Source of the DNA: DASUXY01 sp035301985
GTDB lineage: Bacteria > Bacillota > Bacilli > Bacillales > Amphibacillaceae
Assembly (NCBI GenBank): GCA_035301985.1
Contig: DATGTE010000004.1
Span: 1-64,000, forward strand
Length of the DNA stretch: 64,000 nucleotides
Reading direction: 5' to 3'
The position numbers and the translations under genes are program-made. Position 1 is the stretch's first letter. Each line of letters opens with the position of its first letter. The notes below the pieces were generated by a model, which saw only the letters and a program-made list of their open reading frames with translations, had not been told where the DNA came from and did not search any database. Positions 1-7,959 of this stretch are shown here, piece after piece.

Positions 1-462
1 CTCCAACTCAAGTATGCAGCAGCTGACCCATGCAAGAACAGATCCTGCTCGAGCAATAACCTAACCTAATGAACTCAAGTAATATAGTCTGCAACTTACG
101 CAATACGTACTTCGAGTCACGCGGACACTATGCCTAGATCAACCTCCCTTATTTATTAAAAAACATACCATTTATCAAAACCATATTAAATGAAGGATTC
201 CCTTATAGAAAAATATTCCTCCTATTAAGCATTTACCTGCTTCTTTTTCTTAGATGCCTGCTTGGCGATAGCTGTGAGCACTAACACGTTTATGAGAATG
301 CTCAATATTAAAAATGCACTGATAGTGGAGTAGTCAATTCATATTAAAAATTAAAGCCAGTGTAACTTGAAATGAAGTTTAAGAACCTAACCATTTATCC
401 ACTAGTCTATCTAATACTTTCATATGTACTGTAAATATTTTTTGATGGTTTGGTTTACGATC
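1..462. other. Left flank outside the integrated element, no supported gene
   Basis: No convincing gene is visible. On the minus strand about 37 codons ending with a stop at 225-227 would encode one hydrophobic segment and a lysine-rich tail, but there is no ATG, GTG or TTG start with a ribosome site. A second minus-strand fragment crosses the attachment site and ends near 379. Both could be remnants of host genes or chance. Confidence 0.4.
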
Positions 463-483
463 ACTTATGGTACGGTTCACCGT
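463..483 (+). repeat. attL candidate: left 21-bp repeat of the integrated element
   Basis: Twenty-one bases starting ACTTATGGTACGG and ending TTCACCGT are repeated exactly, in the same orientation, at 20376-20396. Here the core reads TCACC-GT-GGTGA: five-base inverted arms around an asymmetric GT, which is what large serine recombinases need for a directional crossover dinucleotide. Left of the core should be host DNA; right of it is element DNA. That this is attL is inferred from the repeat and from the recombinase at the other end. Confidence 0.82.
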
Positions 484-508
484 GGTGATTTAAGAGGCAA
501 AAAAATGG

Positions 509-540
509 GCATTGGGTTATTATATCCCAATGCTTTTTTA
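509..540 (+). terminator. Intrinsic terminator just inside attL
   Basis: GCATTGGG and TCCCAATGC form a stem followed by a T6 run on the plus strand. In the integrated form it lies 3' of the minus-strand gene at 572. In the excised circle it would sit directly behind the stop codon of the second serine recombinase, so it is probably that gene's natural terminator. A near-copy of the stem is found at 3717-3741. Confidence 0.75.
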
Positions 541-571
541 TTAAAAATTGAAGTTCCTCAACAACAACATC

Positions 572-1546
572 CTATATATAACTATAGTATGGTATACCTG
601 CTATTCCTTCGTTGATCAATTTGTTAATTTCCTCTTCTTGATAAGATTTAACTTTATAATATCTATGTTCTAATGTAGAGAGAGAAACGCCACTTACTTT
701 TGAAATAAGTGCTAAATTAAATCCATTTTTTATTAATTCCATTATCACCGAATTTCTGATAGTTTCAACGGAATATGTAGTTTTTTTATCCGGAATGTTT
801 ATAATACTGAATTCCTTTAATAAATTGCAAAACCAAGTATTTAAATACTCTGGACGAAATGTACTTACATCCAAAAATGCAAATAATTGAGCACCTTCTG
901 CCATTTTTATACCATTTAACTCCTCTGCTGTTCTAACACCTGATAATATTTCTTGTCTTAATCCACTCGGAATATTTATTTTCACGTTGTTTATAAATAC
1001 AGTTCTAAAATCTGCGGAAAAATCATTCCTTATTATTCTACAAATCACTGCTCTTTTGGCTGGTGCAATTATAGTTAGTTTAATAAATAGCCTTAATAAC
1101 ATATAACTCATATATCTCTTTCTTTTTTGACCAGATAGTTTCCTTAGATCTCTTGACTCTAAATAATAGTCCAGGTTACTTATGATGCTCTTAATGACAT
1201 TCTGCTCAAAATACTCTCTCTCCTTTGATTCCTCTAAATTAAACCTATCAGCTAAGTATTTCTTATAACCTTGGTAATCATATAATTCTACAAATATATC
1301 AGTTGTCCATGCCTTGCTAACAAGAAATTTATAAAGTGATTTTATACTTTCCAAATGAATCTCCATAGAACTTACTGTTTTAATTTGACCTAATTGATTG
1401 TAATGACCTATACAATTTTCAACGTCCTTTAAATTGATTTTAGTCGGTTTATCGGCTTTATTTATTTTTTTTACAAAATCCACGAATTTATTAATATGAT
1501 TTTCTAATTTCAAATATTCTTGACTCCAACTTTCTATTAATGTCAT
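572..1546 (-). CDS. Tyrosine-recombinase-like protein with degenerate catalytic motifs
   Basis: 324 residues. The overall layout resembles a phage-integrase-family protein: a helical N-terminal half, then a C-terminal part in which residues about 258-297 follow the spacing of the HxxR...GH...Y block. Arg165 could be the first catalytic arginine and Arg264 the second, with Tyr296 or Tyr297 at the nucleophile position. The usual His before the second Arg is Val, and the GH box reads GV. It may therefore be an inactive or diverged recombinase, or a DNA-binding derivative. It is the leftmost element gene, with an ATG start behind a weak GGGGG ribosome site. The assignment rests on motif spacing only; a plain hypothetical protein is the alternative. 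Confidence 0.5.
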   Translation of the reverse strand: MTLIESWSQEYLKLENHINKFVDFVKKINKADKPTKINLKDVENCIGHYNQLGQIKTVSSMEIHLESIKSLYKFLVSKAWTTDIFVELYDYQGYKKYLADRFNLEESKEREYFEQNVIKSIISNLDYYLESRDLRKLSGQKRKRYMSYMLLRLFIKLTIIAPAKRAVICRIIRNDFSADFRTVFINNVKINIPSGLRQEILSGVRTAEELNGIKMAEGAQLFAFLDVSTFRPEYLNTWFCNLLKEFSIINIPDKKTTYSVETIRNSVIMELIKNGFNLALISKVSGVSLSTLEHRYYKVKSYQEEEINKLINEGIAGIPYYSYI

Positions 1547-1743
1547 GTGTGCAATCCCCCGAAAACAACTTTTCTTATTAAGAACTATCAGTAATTATTT
1601 CGCACAATTTAATAGGCGATTCCATGAGAATACTTTATTTATGTTTATTTAATGCAATGATATAGTAATGGAAAAATATTTTGCTTCTGAATTTCTTACT
1701 TGTGAAGTATGGTACAATATTTTAAAAAGGTATTTATTTTAAA

Positions 1744-3093
1744 CTATATTTCTATTGTGTATTCTTCTCCTTTATCAACTTTTTTAAGGAGTTCGACCGC
1801 ATGTCTTGAATATTTGTGCATTTCCATCTTGCCAGTCTTAATCAGGATATGATATTTATTATCTGTCCCTTTTATGTTTATACCGTTATTCCTATGAAGT
1901 TTTTCAATCAATCTATTTGCGCTATGCCAATTAGAATACCCAAGTTGTTGAGCAATCTGTGTTAGGTTATAAGGATATTGTAAGTTTAACTGACTTGGAT
2001 CATCGAGCATTGCAACACCATATAGTCTTGGCAATGATTGTTCATCACTAACTGCTTTTTCGATAATATCGAAATCTACCTCTACACTCCTTCTAGGAAT
2101 ATCACTGCGTACTAACTTATATGTTCTTGCAAGTAATGCTCTTAATAGTTTAGGGTGTACGTTATCCCATGCCTTATTCGCACTGAACGCTTTTAGTACC
2201 CAATCGAAATTCTTCGCTTCAATATATTTAATTCTTACCTCTTTGTTATTAATAAATAAGACTTTTTCCCTCGAAGGCAAATCATTCTTCGTTTGGTTTT
2301 TATTATATTCTAAGAAATAAATATTAGGAATTAAATCTCCGTCAGAAGAAATGATTTCATCTATGTCCGATAGTATTCTTTGTATATTTTTATCGTTTGC
2401 ACTGTAACCAATAAATAATAGTGGATGTTCTGCAAAAAATGTTAGTAGCTTAGCACTTAGATATTTCTTTTTCTGTAAGAATAATTCATAGTCCTCTTCA
2501 TTGAATACAAGATCCATATACTCACTAGTACTCCCATGAATTTTAAAGATTTCACCAATAGACATCGTATCGGGCTTTAATATTTTTTGGCCAATTATTG
2601 ATTGATAATCTATAAAAATATTATCAATAAACATATCATAATTAGTGGTTATTATTGCATGTGGCTGTATCTCTTGTAAAAGTTTTATCTCATTACGATA
2701 ATGTTCTGAAAGCACACCATTAATACTATCAGGAGTAATTGAATCCAATATAGATGCTATCATAAATTTAATATAAGCTGACTTGGGGACTGATGCATCA
2801 AATAGTTCATTCGGGAATTTATCTTTATTATCCCATGCCCATTTTCGATAATAATTTGTAAATTCACTACCTATTTGTTCTAATGATACTCCGTCTTGCA
2901 AATAATATCCCACTTCATGAGGTATGTAAGGGCATTCTTTTTGTAGTTGCTCTAATAACTCGATCCAATTTGGAGCATCAAAATACCTCTTAGATAATCC
3001 CGACCCGATAAAGAGAACGGGCTGTGTACCAAGTTCATTTAAACATTCATTAATATCAGATGTCACATCCTCCATATAATTACTATAGTTCAT
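1744..3093 (-). CDS. SIR2-domain protein, probable NAD-consuming phage-defence effector
   Basis: 449 residues. The N-terminal half is a SIR2_2-type domain. It has the nucleotide-binding GSGLS at 30-34, TTNYD at 149-153, a candidate catalytic His186 in KIHGS, and GYSAND around 229-234. About 200 further residues follow and look helical with a possible winged-helix segment; I do not recognise them. Bacterial SIR2 proteins of this kind are known from several defence systems, where they deplete NAD+ upon infection; that role here is inferred from domain and neighbourhood. The start has GAAGGAG upstream. There is no partner such as HerA, Argonaute or a TIR protein next to it, so it may act alone. 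Confidence 0.75.
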   Translation of the reverse strand: MNYSNYMEDVTSDINECLNELGTQPVLFIGSGLSKRYFDAPNWIELLEQLQKECPYIPHEVGYYLQDGVSLEQIGSEFTNYYRKWAWDNKDKFPNELFDASVPKSAYIKFMIASILDSITPDSINGVLSEHYRNEIKLLQEIQPHAIITTNYDMFIDNIFIDYQSIIGQKILKPDTMSIGEIFKIHGSTSEYMDLVFNEEDYELFLQKKKYLSAKLLTFFAEHPLLFIGYSANDKNIQRILSDIDEIISSDGDLIPNIYFLEYNKNQTKNDLPSREKVLFINNKEVRIKYIEAKNFDWVLKAFSANKAWDNVHPKLLRALLARTYKLVRSDIPRRSVEVDFDIIEKAVSDEQSLPRLYGVAMLDDPSQLNLQYPYNLTQIAQQLGYSNWHSANRLIEKLHRNNGINIKGTDNKYHILIKTGKMEMHKYSRHAVELLKKVDKGEEYTIEI

Positions 3094-3186
3094 TTAAAAC
3101 ACTCCTTCCTTCACGGAACTAAACATACTATTATTCAGCCCTCTCAAAATCTTTAGTTGCTCAATATTTTCACTAGTATTAAGGTT

Positions 3187-3221
3187 AAAACCGCTTAACA
3201 CAATCCCTGTTTTGCGGTTTT
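3187..3221. other. Stem-loop upstream of the SIR2 gene
   Basis: AAAACCGC at 3187-3194 pairs with GCGGTTTT at 3214-3221. A short T-rich stretch follows on the plus strand. It lies about 95 bases upstream of the SIR2 start codon and could be a terminator for plus-strand transcription or part of the SIR2 leader. Confidence 0.4.
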
Positions 3222-3394
3222 GATTTACTTACTTGATATTCCTAAAGTAGTTTCAAGGAATCTCCACATATCGTATGGAATTTATTATTGTTTGCTTAAC
3301 CTGCGGTGAAGAATTCCTCTCCTTAAACTTAAAGATGTGATTAAACTACTCCATATTCACTAACCAATAGCCTATCAAAACAACATCTAAATCC

Positions 3395-3562
3395 AAAAAA
3401 AGGCAGTTCCTTTACATTAATCTGTTAGGAACTGCCGTCTGGTGTTAATTCTATGTTGGGTAATAATGCCGAGAAGTTCGCTATTGTTCTTTTAATAGCT
3501 CTCCACTAAAACTATCTTACCTTTTCCCACTCTAGCGTGAGGGGATAAAGAATATCGTAAAG
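3395..3562 (-). ncRNA. Candidate small RNA with its own promoter and terminator
   Basis: On the minus strand, TTAACC (3592-3597) and TATAAT (3569-3574) are separated by 17 bases, so a transcript should start near 3562. About 125 bases on, GGCAGTTCCT and AGGAACTGCC (3402-3411 and 3427-3436) make a 10-bp perfect stem followed by a T7 run, an excellent intrinsic terminator. The roughly 168-nt product has no usable open reading frame and holds at least two internal hairpins (CCCTCAC/GAGTGGG and GCTATT/AATAGC). I do not recognise the family. It could be a regulatory or counter-transcribed RNA of the element. Confidence 0.55.
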
Positions 3563-3716
3563 TTTATCATTATAATCAGTATACTATAAATGGTTAACTT
3601 GTGTAAAATAACGTTTTCAATAAAGTGTTTATATGATTTATTAGATTAAATTTAAGAATTATAGTATTTACATCAACAAAAGCTGATAGCAGTAATTTGT
3701 GACGAGTAAAAGTTAA

Positions 3717-3741
3717 GCATTGGGTATGATTATCCCAATGC
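3717..3741. repeat. Second copy of the att-associated hairpin
   Basis: GCATTGGG at 3717-3724 and TCCCAATGC at 3733-3741 repeat the stem found at 509-533 with an eight-base loop of different sequence. No T-run follows on the plus strand; on the minus strand it lies just downstream of the gene ending at 3755 and could weakly terminate it. Confidence 0.6.
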
Positions 3742-3748
3742 CTGCTAA

Positions 3749-3770
3749 TACGAATCACCGTGGTAATTTA
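3749..3770 (+). repeat. Third, internal att-like core
   Basis: TACG followed by AATCACC-GT-GGTAATTTA matches the left attachment core at 19 of 22 positions, in the same orientation and with the same GT centre. It overlaps the stop codon of the small minus-strand gene at 3755, just as the right repeat overlaps the end of the second recombinase. It may be an internal junction between two element segments, or a secondary target. Confidence 0.55.
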
Positions 3771-4054
3771 CTATTCCCATTATGGCCATTAAATTTATCT
3801 ATTTCATCCAATGCATTTTCTATAGCATAGTTTATAAAACGTGTTAAAAACCCGTGTCCAATATCTTTCTTTTTTTGCTCCAATCGATCAACAAGTTCAT
3901 TTCTTACAAGGTAAGTCTTACGTGTATGAGTTTCCTCAACTTTCTTCTGTCTTTTCAAAATCAACTCTTCAGGTAATACACTTTCTTCTTTGTCACTTTC
4001 CAGTTCTTTTAACAACTTCTTTAATAATTCATACTTAGAATCTTCATTTTTCAT
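3755..4054 (-). CDS. Small ribbon-helix-helix-like protein
   Basis: 99 residues. The first half is charged and helical. Residues about 43-87 (THTRKTYLVRNELVDRL onward) have the strand-helix-helix look of plasmid partition or copy-control ribbon-helix-helix proteins. It is divergently transcribed from the gene at 4274 across a 219-bp AT-rich region with repeats, a layout like a partition or copy-control locus. The start has AAAGGA eight bases upstream. Function is inferred from pattern only. Its stop codon lies inside the internal att-like core at 3749-3770. Confidence 0.5.
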   Translation of the reverse strand: MKNEDSKYELLKKLLKELESDKEESVLPEELILKRQKKVEETHTRKTYLVRNELVDRLEQKKKDIGHGFLTRFINYAIENALDEIDKFNGHNGNSKLPR

Positions 4055-4273
4055 TGTTTCACCATCCTTTATCTTCCTAAATTATAACGGCAAAGGATAA
4101 TTGTGTAAACATTTAATTATACATCACGTTTTATATATAGTCAACATTTAATTCACATATTTTATAGTCTATATATATCAACAAAATGAGTATAAAAGGT
4201 TGTCAATTCTCTTAGAATAATTCTATTATATTAATCTATAATCTAATAACCATAATTCAAAGGAGGTGTACAC
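4055..4273. promoter_or_regulatory. Divergent control region with AT-rich direct repeats
   Basis: Between two divergent small DNA-binding-type genes there are repeated words: CATTTAATTATACA and CATTTAATTCACA, and two related tracts of the form TTTTATA...AGTC...ATATATCAAC/TATATAGTCAAC. Such repeats could be operators, iterons or a centromere-like site for the flanking proteins; nothing here proves which. Confidence 0.45.
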
Positions 4274-4771
4274 ATGAATATAGACAAATTCACTTCATTG
4301 ACTGCTAAGCAACGTGTAAATATAGTGAATAACCTTTTGAAAAGGGAAGGCTTTCGTTTACAAGAAGTAGCAAAAGAAATCGGAATGAAATATTCTAGCT
4401 TTACAAAATTAATGCAAGAAGATGACTATGTCTATATCAAAAGAGACAATCAGTATTACAAGTTCATTCGAGATGAGAAGAAAATGCTTAATAATGTTGA
4501 AACGGATAATGATGAAATTGCTTATATTAAAGAAAACTTTTCAACTCTAAAGGAATTGATAGAACTAAGAAAAGACAATAGCGATCTTTTATTAGATAAG
4601 CGTATTTATCACTCCTCATCTAAACATGTCACCAAAAATTTTAGAATCTCTGATGAGATTTACAAACAATTCACAAGAATCTGCAACGAACAATATCCCC
4701 ACTTGAAAATCCAAGACATAGTTTCCCAATTACTCCTAGATTTTATCGACAAACACACACAACCTAACTAA
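4274..4771 (+). CDS. Small DNA-binding-type protein (HTH-like N-terminus, RHH-like C-terminus)
   Basis: 165 residues. The N-terminal 45 residues (LTAKQRVNIVNNLLKREG, then LQEVAKEIGMKYSSFTKLM) look like a helix-turn-helix. The last 50 (VTKNFRISDEIYKQFTRIC onward) resemble a ribbon-helix-helix or CopG-like module. Start choice is clear: AAAGGAGG lies seven bases before the ATG. It is the only plus-strand gene in the left half of the element and is divergent from the 99-residue protein, which suggests a control or partition pair. An intrinsic terminator follows at 4804. Role unproven. Confidence 0.5.
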   Translation: MNIDKFTSLTAKQRVNIVNNLLKREGFRLQEVAKEIGMKYSSFTKLMQEDDYVYIKRDNQYYKFIRDEKKMLNNVETDNDEIAYIKENFSTLKELIELRKDNSDLLLDKRIYHSSSKHVTKNFRISDEIYKQFTRICNEQYPHLKIQDIVSQLLLDFIDKHTQPN

Positions 4772-4803
4772 ATATTTAAGATAAAATCATTTGCATCTCA
4801 TTG

Positions 4804-4831
4804 AAAGACCGTCTAGATAAAGGCGGTCTTT
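4804..4831. terminator. Bidirectional terminator between convergent genes
   Basis: AAAGACCG and CGGTCTTT form a perfect 8-bp stem around a 12-base loop, located between the plus-strand gene ending at 4771 and the minus-strand AlbA_2 gene ending at 4838. Confidence 0.75.
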
Positions 4832-4837
4832 AGCTTA

Positions 4838-6013
4838 TTATAAACTTTTAATAACTTCAATAGATAGTTGCCCATTAATCACATCTGGATAATTTTCAGC
4901 ATAGATTTCATAATTAATTGGTATTATAGAGCCTATGAGATTTGGAAAAAATACTACTCTTATTTCTTCTCGAAATAGCTCTGTATGTAATTTATGCTTA
5001 ATAGAGTTTATTTCAGCACTAACGATGTATATTGATTCGTTTTTCTCAACAGTAGGATATCCCGAATGTTGGTAATTGGTATTAATCAACCTAGAATAGT
5101 TTCCTGGTTCATCATAAATGTCATTAGCAATATATAATCCTTTTTTATTAGGAATCTTTAATTTAATAGTACAATTCTTTAATGGCTCACCGCCTTGATT
5201 ATGAATGAATAAGTTAAAACGACTACCTACTTCTTCAAATAGATAATAATTATCGTGTTCTTGATATTCCTTTTTTACATCGACCAACATTTGTTGCAAT
5301 TCATCATCATCTCTAGCGGATAGAGGTTTTTCTCGTTCGAACCACATCATACTGCTTCTCATCAGATGGTTAACGCCTTTGTTATAATGTGGCATTTTTC
5401 TAAGATTTATTTCACTTTTTATTTGTTTTCTTCTTACTTTGGATGGAATATTATTTACTTCCTTATCACTCAATGCTGGTAATTGAAGTATAGTATCTAA
5501 ACTTTCATTAAATCCAACTACAATATCTTTTCGTTTAATTTTTTTCCTATTTCTATACATTAAATCTAGTTCTTGTCGTGTTGCTAGCCTAGTTGAAGTG
5601 GCAGTTCTAATATATATCATGCCTTGCTTCATTTTTCGATAATCTTTTTTGAACATATATGGTGCATTATCACAAGGACCTATTTTAAATATAGCTAAGT
5701 TTTTATTACTTACTTCTACGTAATCTATATTAATTGGTATATTAGGTTCAATATTTTGATCAATAAGTTGTTGGTAATTAGCTACATCGCCAACATCCTC
5801 ACGTTTTATATCAAAGTATTCTTTTAATCCACTTTGTTCCTTTACTCCTATTACTATATAGCGATAGGGATCATTCGATAGTGCATTTGCAAAAGCTACG
5901 ACATCTTTTAAAAATTCCTGATTCTTTTCCTTAGTGTATATTTCTCTTTTAAAATCCAGAGTAACTGATTCATCTTCATTTTCAATTCGATATTCAATAG
6001 GTATCAACAACAT
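4838..6013 (-). CDS. AlbA_2 (Schlafen-type) domain protein
   Basis: 391 residues. Residues about 10-155 match the AlbA_2 domain of bacterial Schlafen-like proteins: E-S-x-x-LDFK near the start, FANALSN, YIVIGVKE, then IYIRTATSTRLATRQEL at the end of the domain. The C-terminal 200 residues contain repeated beta-strand-like segments and are unrecognised. The start has GAGGAGAT immediately upstream. It is the last gene of a co-directional trio with the Abi_C gene (71-bp gap) and the SH3/membrane gene. AlbA_2 proteins occur in regulators and phage-defence loci; a defence role here is inferred from the island context. Confidence 0.65.
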   Translation of the reverse strand: MLLIPIEYRIENEDESVTLDFKREIYTKEKNQEFLKDVVAFANALSNDPYRYIVIGVKEQSGLKEYFDIKREDVGDVANYQQLIDQNIEPNIPINIDYVEVSNKNLAIFKIGPCDNAPYMFKKDYRKMKQGMIYIRTATSTRLATRQELDLMYRNRKKIKRKDIVVGFNESLDTILQLPALSDKEVNNIPSKVRRKQIKSEINLRKMPHYNKGVNHLMRSSMMWFEREKPLSARDDDELQQMLVDVKKEYQEHDNYYLFEEVGSRFNLFIHNQGGEPLKNCTIKLKIPNKKGLYIANDIYDEPGNYSRLINTNYQHSGYPTVEKNESIYIVSAEINSIKHKLHTELFREEIRVVFFPNLIGSIIPINYEIYAENYPDVINGQLSIEVIKSL

Positions 6014-6084
6014 TATCTCCTCTCGAATATTGCAACATCTATTTATGTTAGTTGCGGCCTACTCCTTTTTTACAGTTCATCTTA

Positions 6085-6873
6085 TTAATTCTCTTGATAT
6101 GTCTGTATGAGAAATAAAGCCATTGAACCAGCTAAATTAACTGCTAACTCCGCATGACGAGTAGAAGGTCTATAGTGCTTTATTTTCCCTTTTCCATGGG
6201 CATCGCCATGTGTATTCCTTAAGTTACCTAATCCATTAACAATTGATGAACATCCGCCTAAAATCTGTTTGAAAATTGGTATATCATGTTGTTCAGGAGA
6301 CAATTTTAATTCATTAGCTACTAACTTATATATCTCATGTAAACTAGCACTACTGCTATAACTTATTTCTTTTTCATCTAGTATATGTTTCAGAACACTT
6401 TCAACAAGTGTTCTTGATATAGTTATAGCACCTTCAGGATCATTTCCTTTTCTCTCTAAAGCCTTGTTCCAGTAGTTAACAACATGTTCCGAATTAAATA
6501 TACGCAAATTCTCATCAATTGATTCTATTAAAGGTATTTCCTCTTGATACTCCAAATAATTTAAAAGCTCATTAAAGTCGTTCCATATTAATTTCCTTCT
6601 TTCAGCATATGTAGGTAACTCATGCTTTATAAATTGCCAAAACTGTTGAAGATCTCTATGATTCCTTACATATCGTGGTAATAATTGCTTTGTTTTAGTA
6701 TCTTTCATGAAATATCTTCTAAGTTCTACGTAATGATCATTATCAGCTGGTCCATCATTAGTACTCATGTTAATTAATATTCTCTGCAGATATTCTGCTT
6801 TCTCAAAATCATTCTCAAAGTCATTTAAGTCAGGAATAGTGTTTCCCTCTAATAAACCAAATATATCCTGCAT
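6085..6873 (-). CDS. Abi_C-domain protein (abortive-infection C-terminal family)
   Basis: 262 residues from the preferred ATG at 6873, which has AAGGGG nine bases upstream; a longer TTG-start frame to 6936 lacks a good site. The last 125 residues match the Abi_C domain: AITISRTLVESVLKHIL, then LGGCSSIVNGLGNLRN-x-HGDAHGKG and a final helix. The conserved RN...H.DAHG signature is typical. The N-terminal half is helical and unrecognised. It sits between the AlbA_2 and SH3/membrane genes and probably shares a transcript with them. Abi_C domains are associated with abortive infection, but the biochemical activity is not settled and I do not assign one. Confidence 0.65.
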   Translation of the reverse strand: MQDIFGLLEGNTIPDLNDFENDFEKAEYLQRILINMSTNDGPADNDHYVELRRYFMKDTKTKQLLPRYVRNHRDLQQFWQFIKHELPTYAERRKLIWNDFNELLNYLEYQEEIPLIESIDENLRIFNSEHVVNYWNKALERKGNDPEGAITISRTLVESVLKHILDEKEISYSSSASLHEIYKLVANELKLSPEQHDIPIFKQILGGCSSIVNGLGNLRNTHGDAHGKGKIKHYRPSTRHAELAVNLAGSMALFLIQTYQEN

Positions 6874-6957
6874 TGGATTACGCCCCTTAAGTAAATATAC
6901 AGTTGCTATTGCAACATAGTTATATCTTTCAGCCAATAATTCATGATGTCTTTAATG

Positions 6958-7893
6958 TTACCTAATGCTTTCCAAATAACGTGAATAAACCCACCCCTCA
7001 ATTTTGTTGCCATCATAACTTTCAAATCTAATTTTTGTCCAATTTCTTTTTCTTTCAACCACTTGTACTAACTGCCCGAAGTATAACTTTCCAACCTTTT
7101 TAGTGTTTTTCTTATTAGTAATCCTAACTGATAAAGTTTCAGTGGAAACAATTTTATAGCTATGTTCAATGAGTGCAATATCAAAGGTATTCTGTACCTT
7201 TTGTTTAATCTCTTTTATAACCTCTCTACCTTTTTCATGAACAAATGTTGAATACTCCTCTTTTATTGGTTCAAGGATAGGACTAATTAGAGTGATAAAT
7301 AAAGTGAAAATAATATTGGCGATTATTGGCAACATAATGGTATTTCGTGGTGATTGAGATTCTTTTATGGCTTTCATTTCATCTCGAAGTACTTCTACTT
7401 TTTCATCGAGGCTTTTATTAGGGTTTGTTAGATCATTTTTAGATAATACCTCAGTTATGATCGCTTTTATATCTCCTTCAGCTTCTGACTGTACCTCTAA
7501 ATCCTGTTCTTCAATCTCGTTAAGTATAGAATCCCAATCGATTCTCCTAATATCATTTATCACATTAGTGATTCCAAGATTCATCGATTTAACAACCTCA
7601 TAAAATTCGTTACGTACTAGAGTTACAGCTGAAAACTGTTCGTACATTTTTGTTAACTGACTGGAATCAATAATTGGTTTTGCTAATTCTATTGCCGCAG
7701 TTGGCATTTCAATTTTTGGTAGATTAATATGGAATGCCTTTAGACTATCTATAACATCTTGTACTCCACTACTTAAAATAGTTGAACGAATCTCCTGTTG
7801 TTTTACGATAGGTTCTAACAATTCATTATAATATTTACTCATATTTTGAAATGATTCATATAGTTCCGTAACACTTCTCATATTTTCTTTCAT
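6958..7893 (-). CDS. Membrane-anchored protein with C-terminal bacterial SH3 domain
   Basis: 311 residues from the ATG at 7893, which has AGGTGAT upstream; a GTG at 7905 is a longer option. The N-terminal 180 residues are helical and acidic, with likely coiled coil. One transmembrane segment (TIMLPIIANIIFTLFITLI) is near 186-205. The last 65 residues form an SH3_3-like domain (LSVRITNKKNTKKVGKLYFG onward, ending GWVYSRYLE). SH3 modules of this type usually bind cell wall or protein ligands. It is the first gene of a probable trio with Abi_C and AlbA_2 genes. The hsdR terminator lies between it and hsdR. Confidence 0.55.
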   Translation of the reverse strand: MKENMRSVTELYESFQNMSKYYNELLEPIVKQQEIRSTILSSGVQDVIDSLKAFHINLPKIEMPTAAIELAKPIIDSSQLTKMYEQFSAVTLVRNEFYEVVKSMNLGITNVINDIRRIDWDSILNEIEEQDLEVQSEAEGDIKAIITEVLSKNDLTNPNKSLDEKVEVLRDEMKAIKESQSPRNTIMLPIIANIIFTLFITLISPILEPIKEEYSTFVHEKGREVIKEIKQKVQNTFDIALIEHSYKIVSTETLSVRITNKKNTKKVGKLYFGQLVQVVERKRNWTKIRFESYDGNKIEGWVYSRYLESIR

Positions 7894-7914
7894 AATCAGT
7901 ATCACCTACAAAAA

Positions 7915-7952
7915 AAGAGCAGTCTACTATTAATTAAAATATGACTGCTCTT
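7915..7952 (-). terminator. Terminator of the hsdMSR transcript
   Basis: On the minus strand AAGAGCAGTC and GACTGCTCTT form a perfect 10-bp stem followed by a T7 run, beginning eight bases after the hsdR stop codon. Confidence 0.85.
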
Positions 7953-7959
7953 AGTTGTC

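Noticed and set aside
424..615. 63-codon plus-strand open frame
   Set aside because: It runs through the attachment site and the terminator stem and has no ribosome site.
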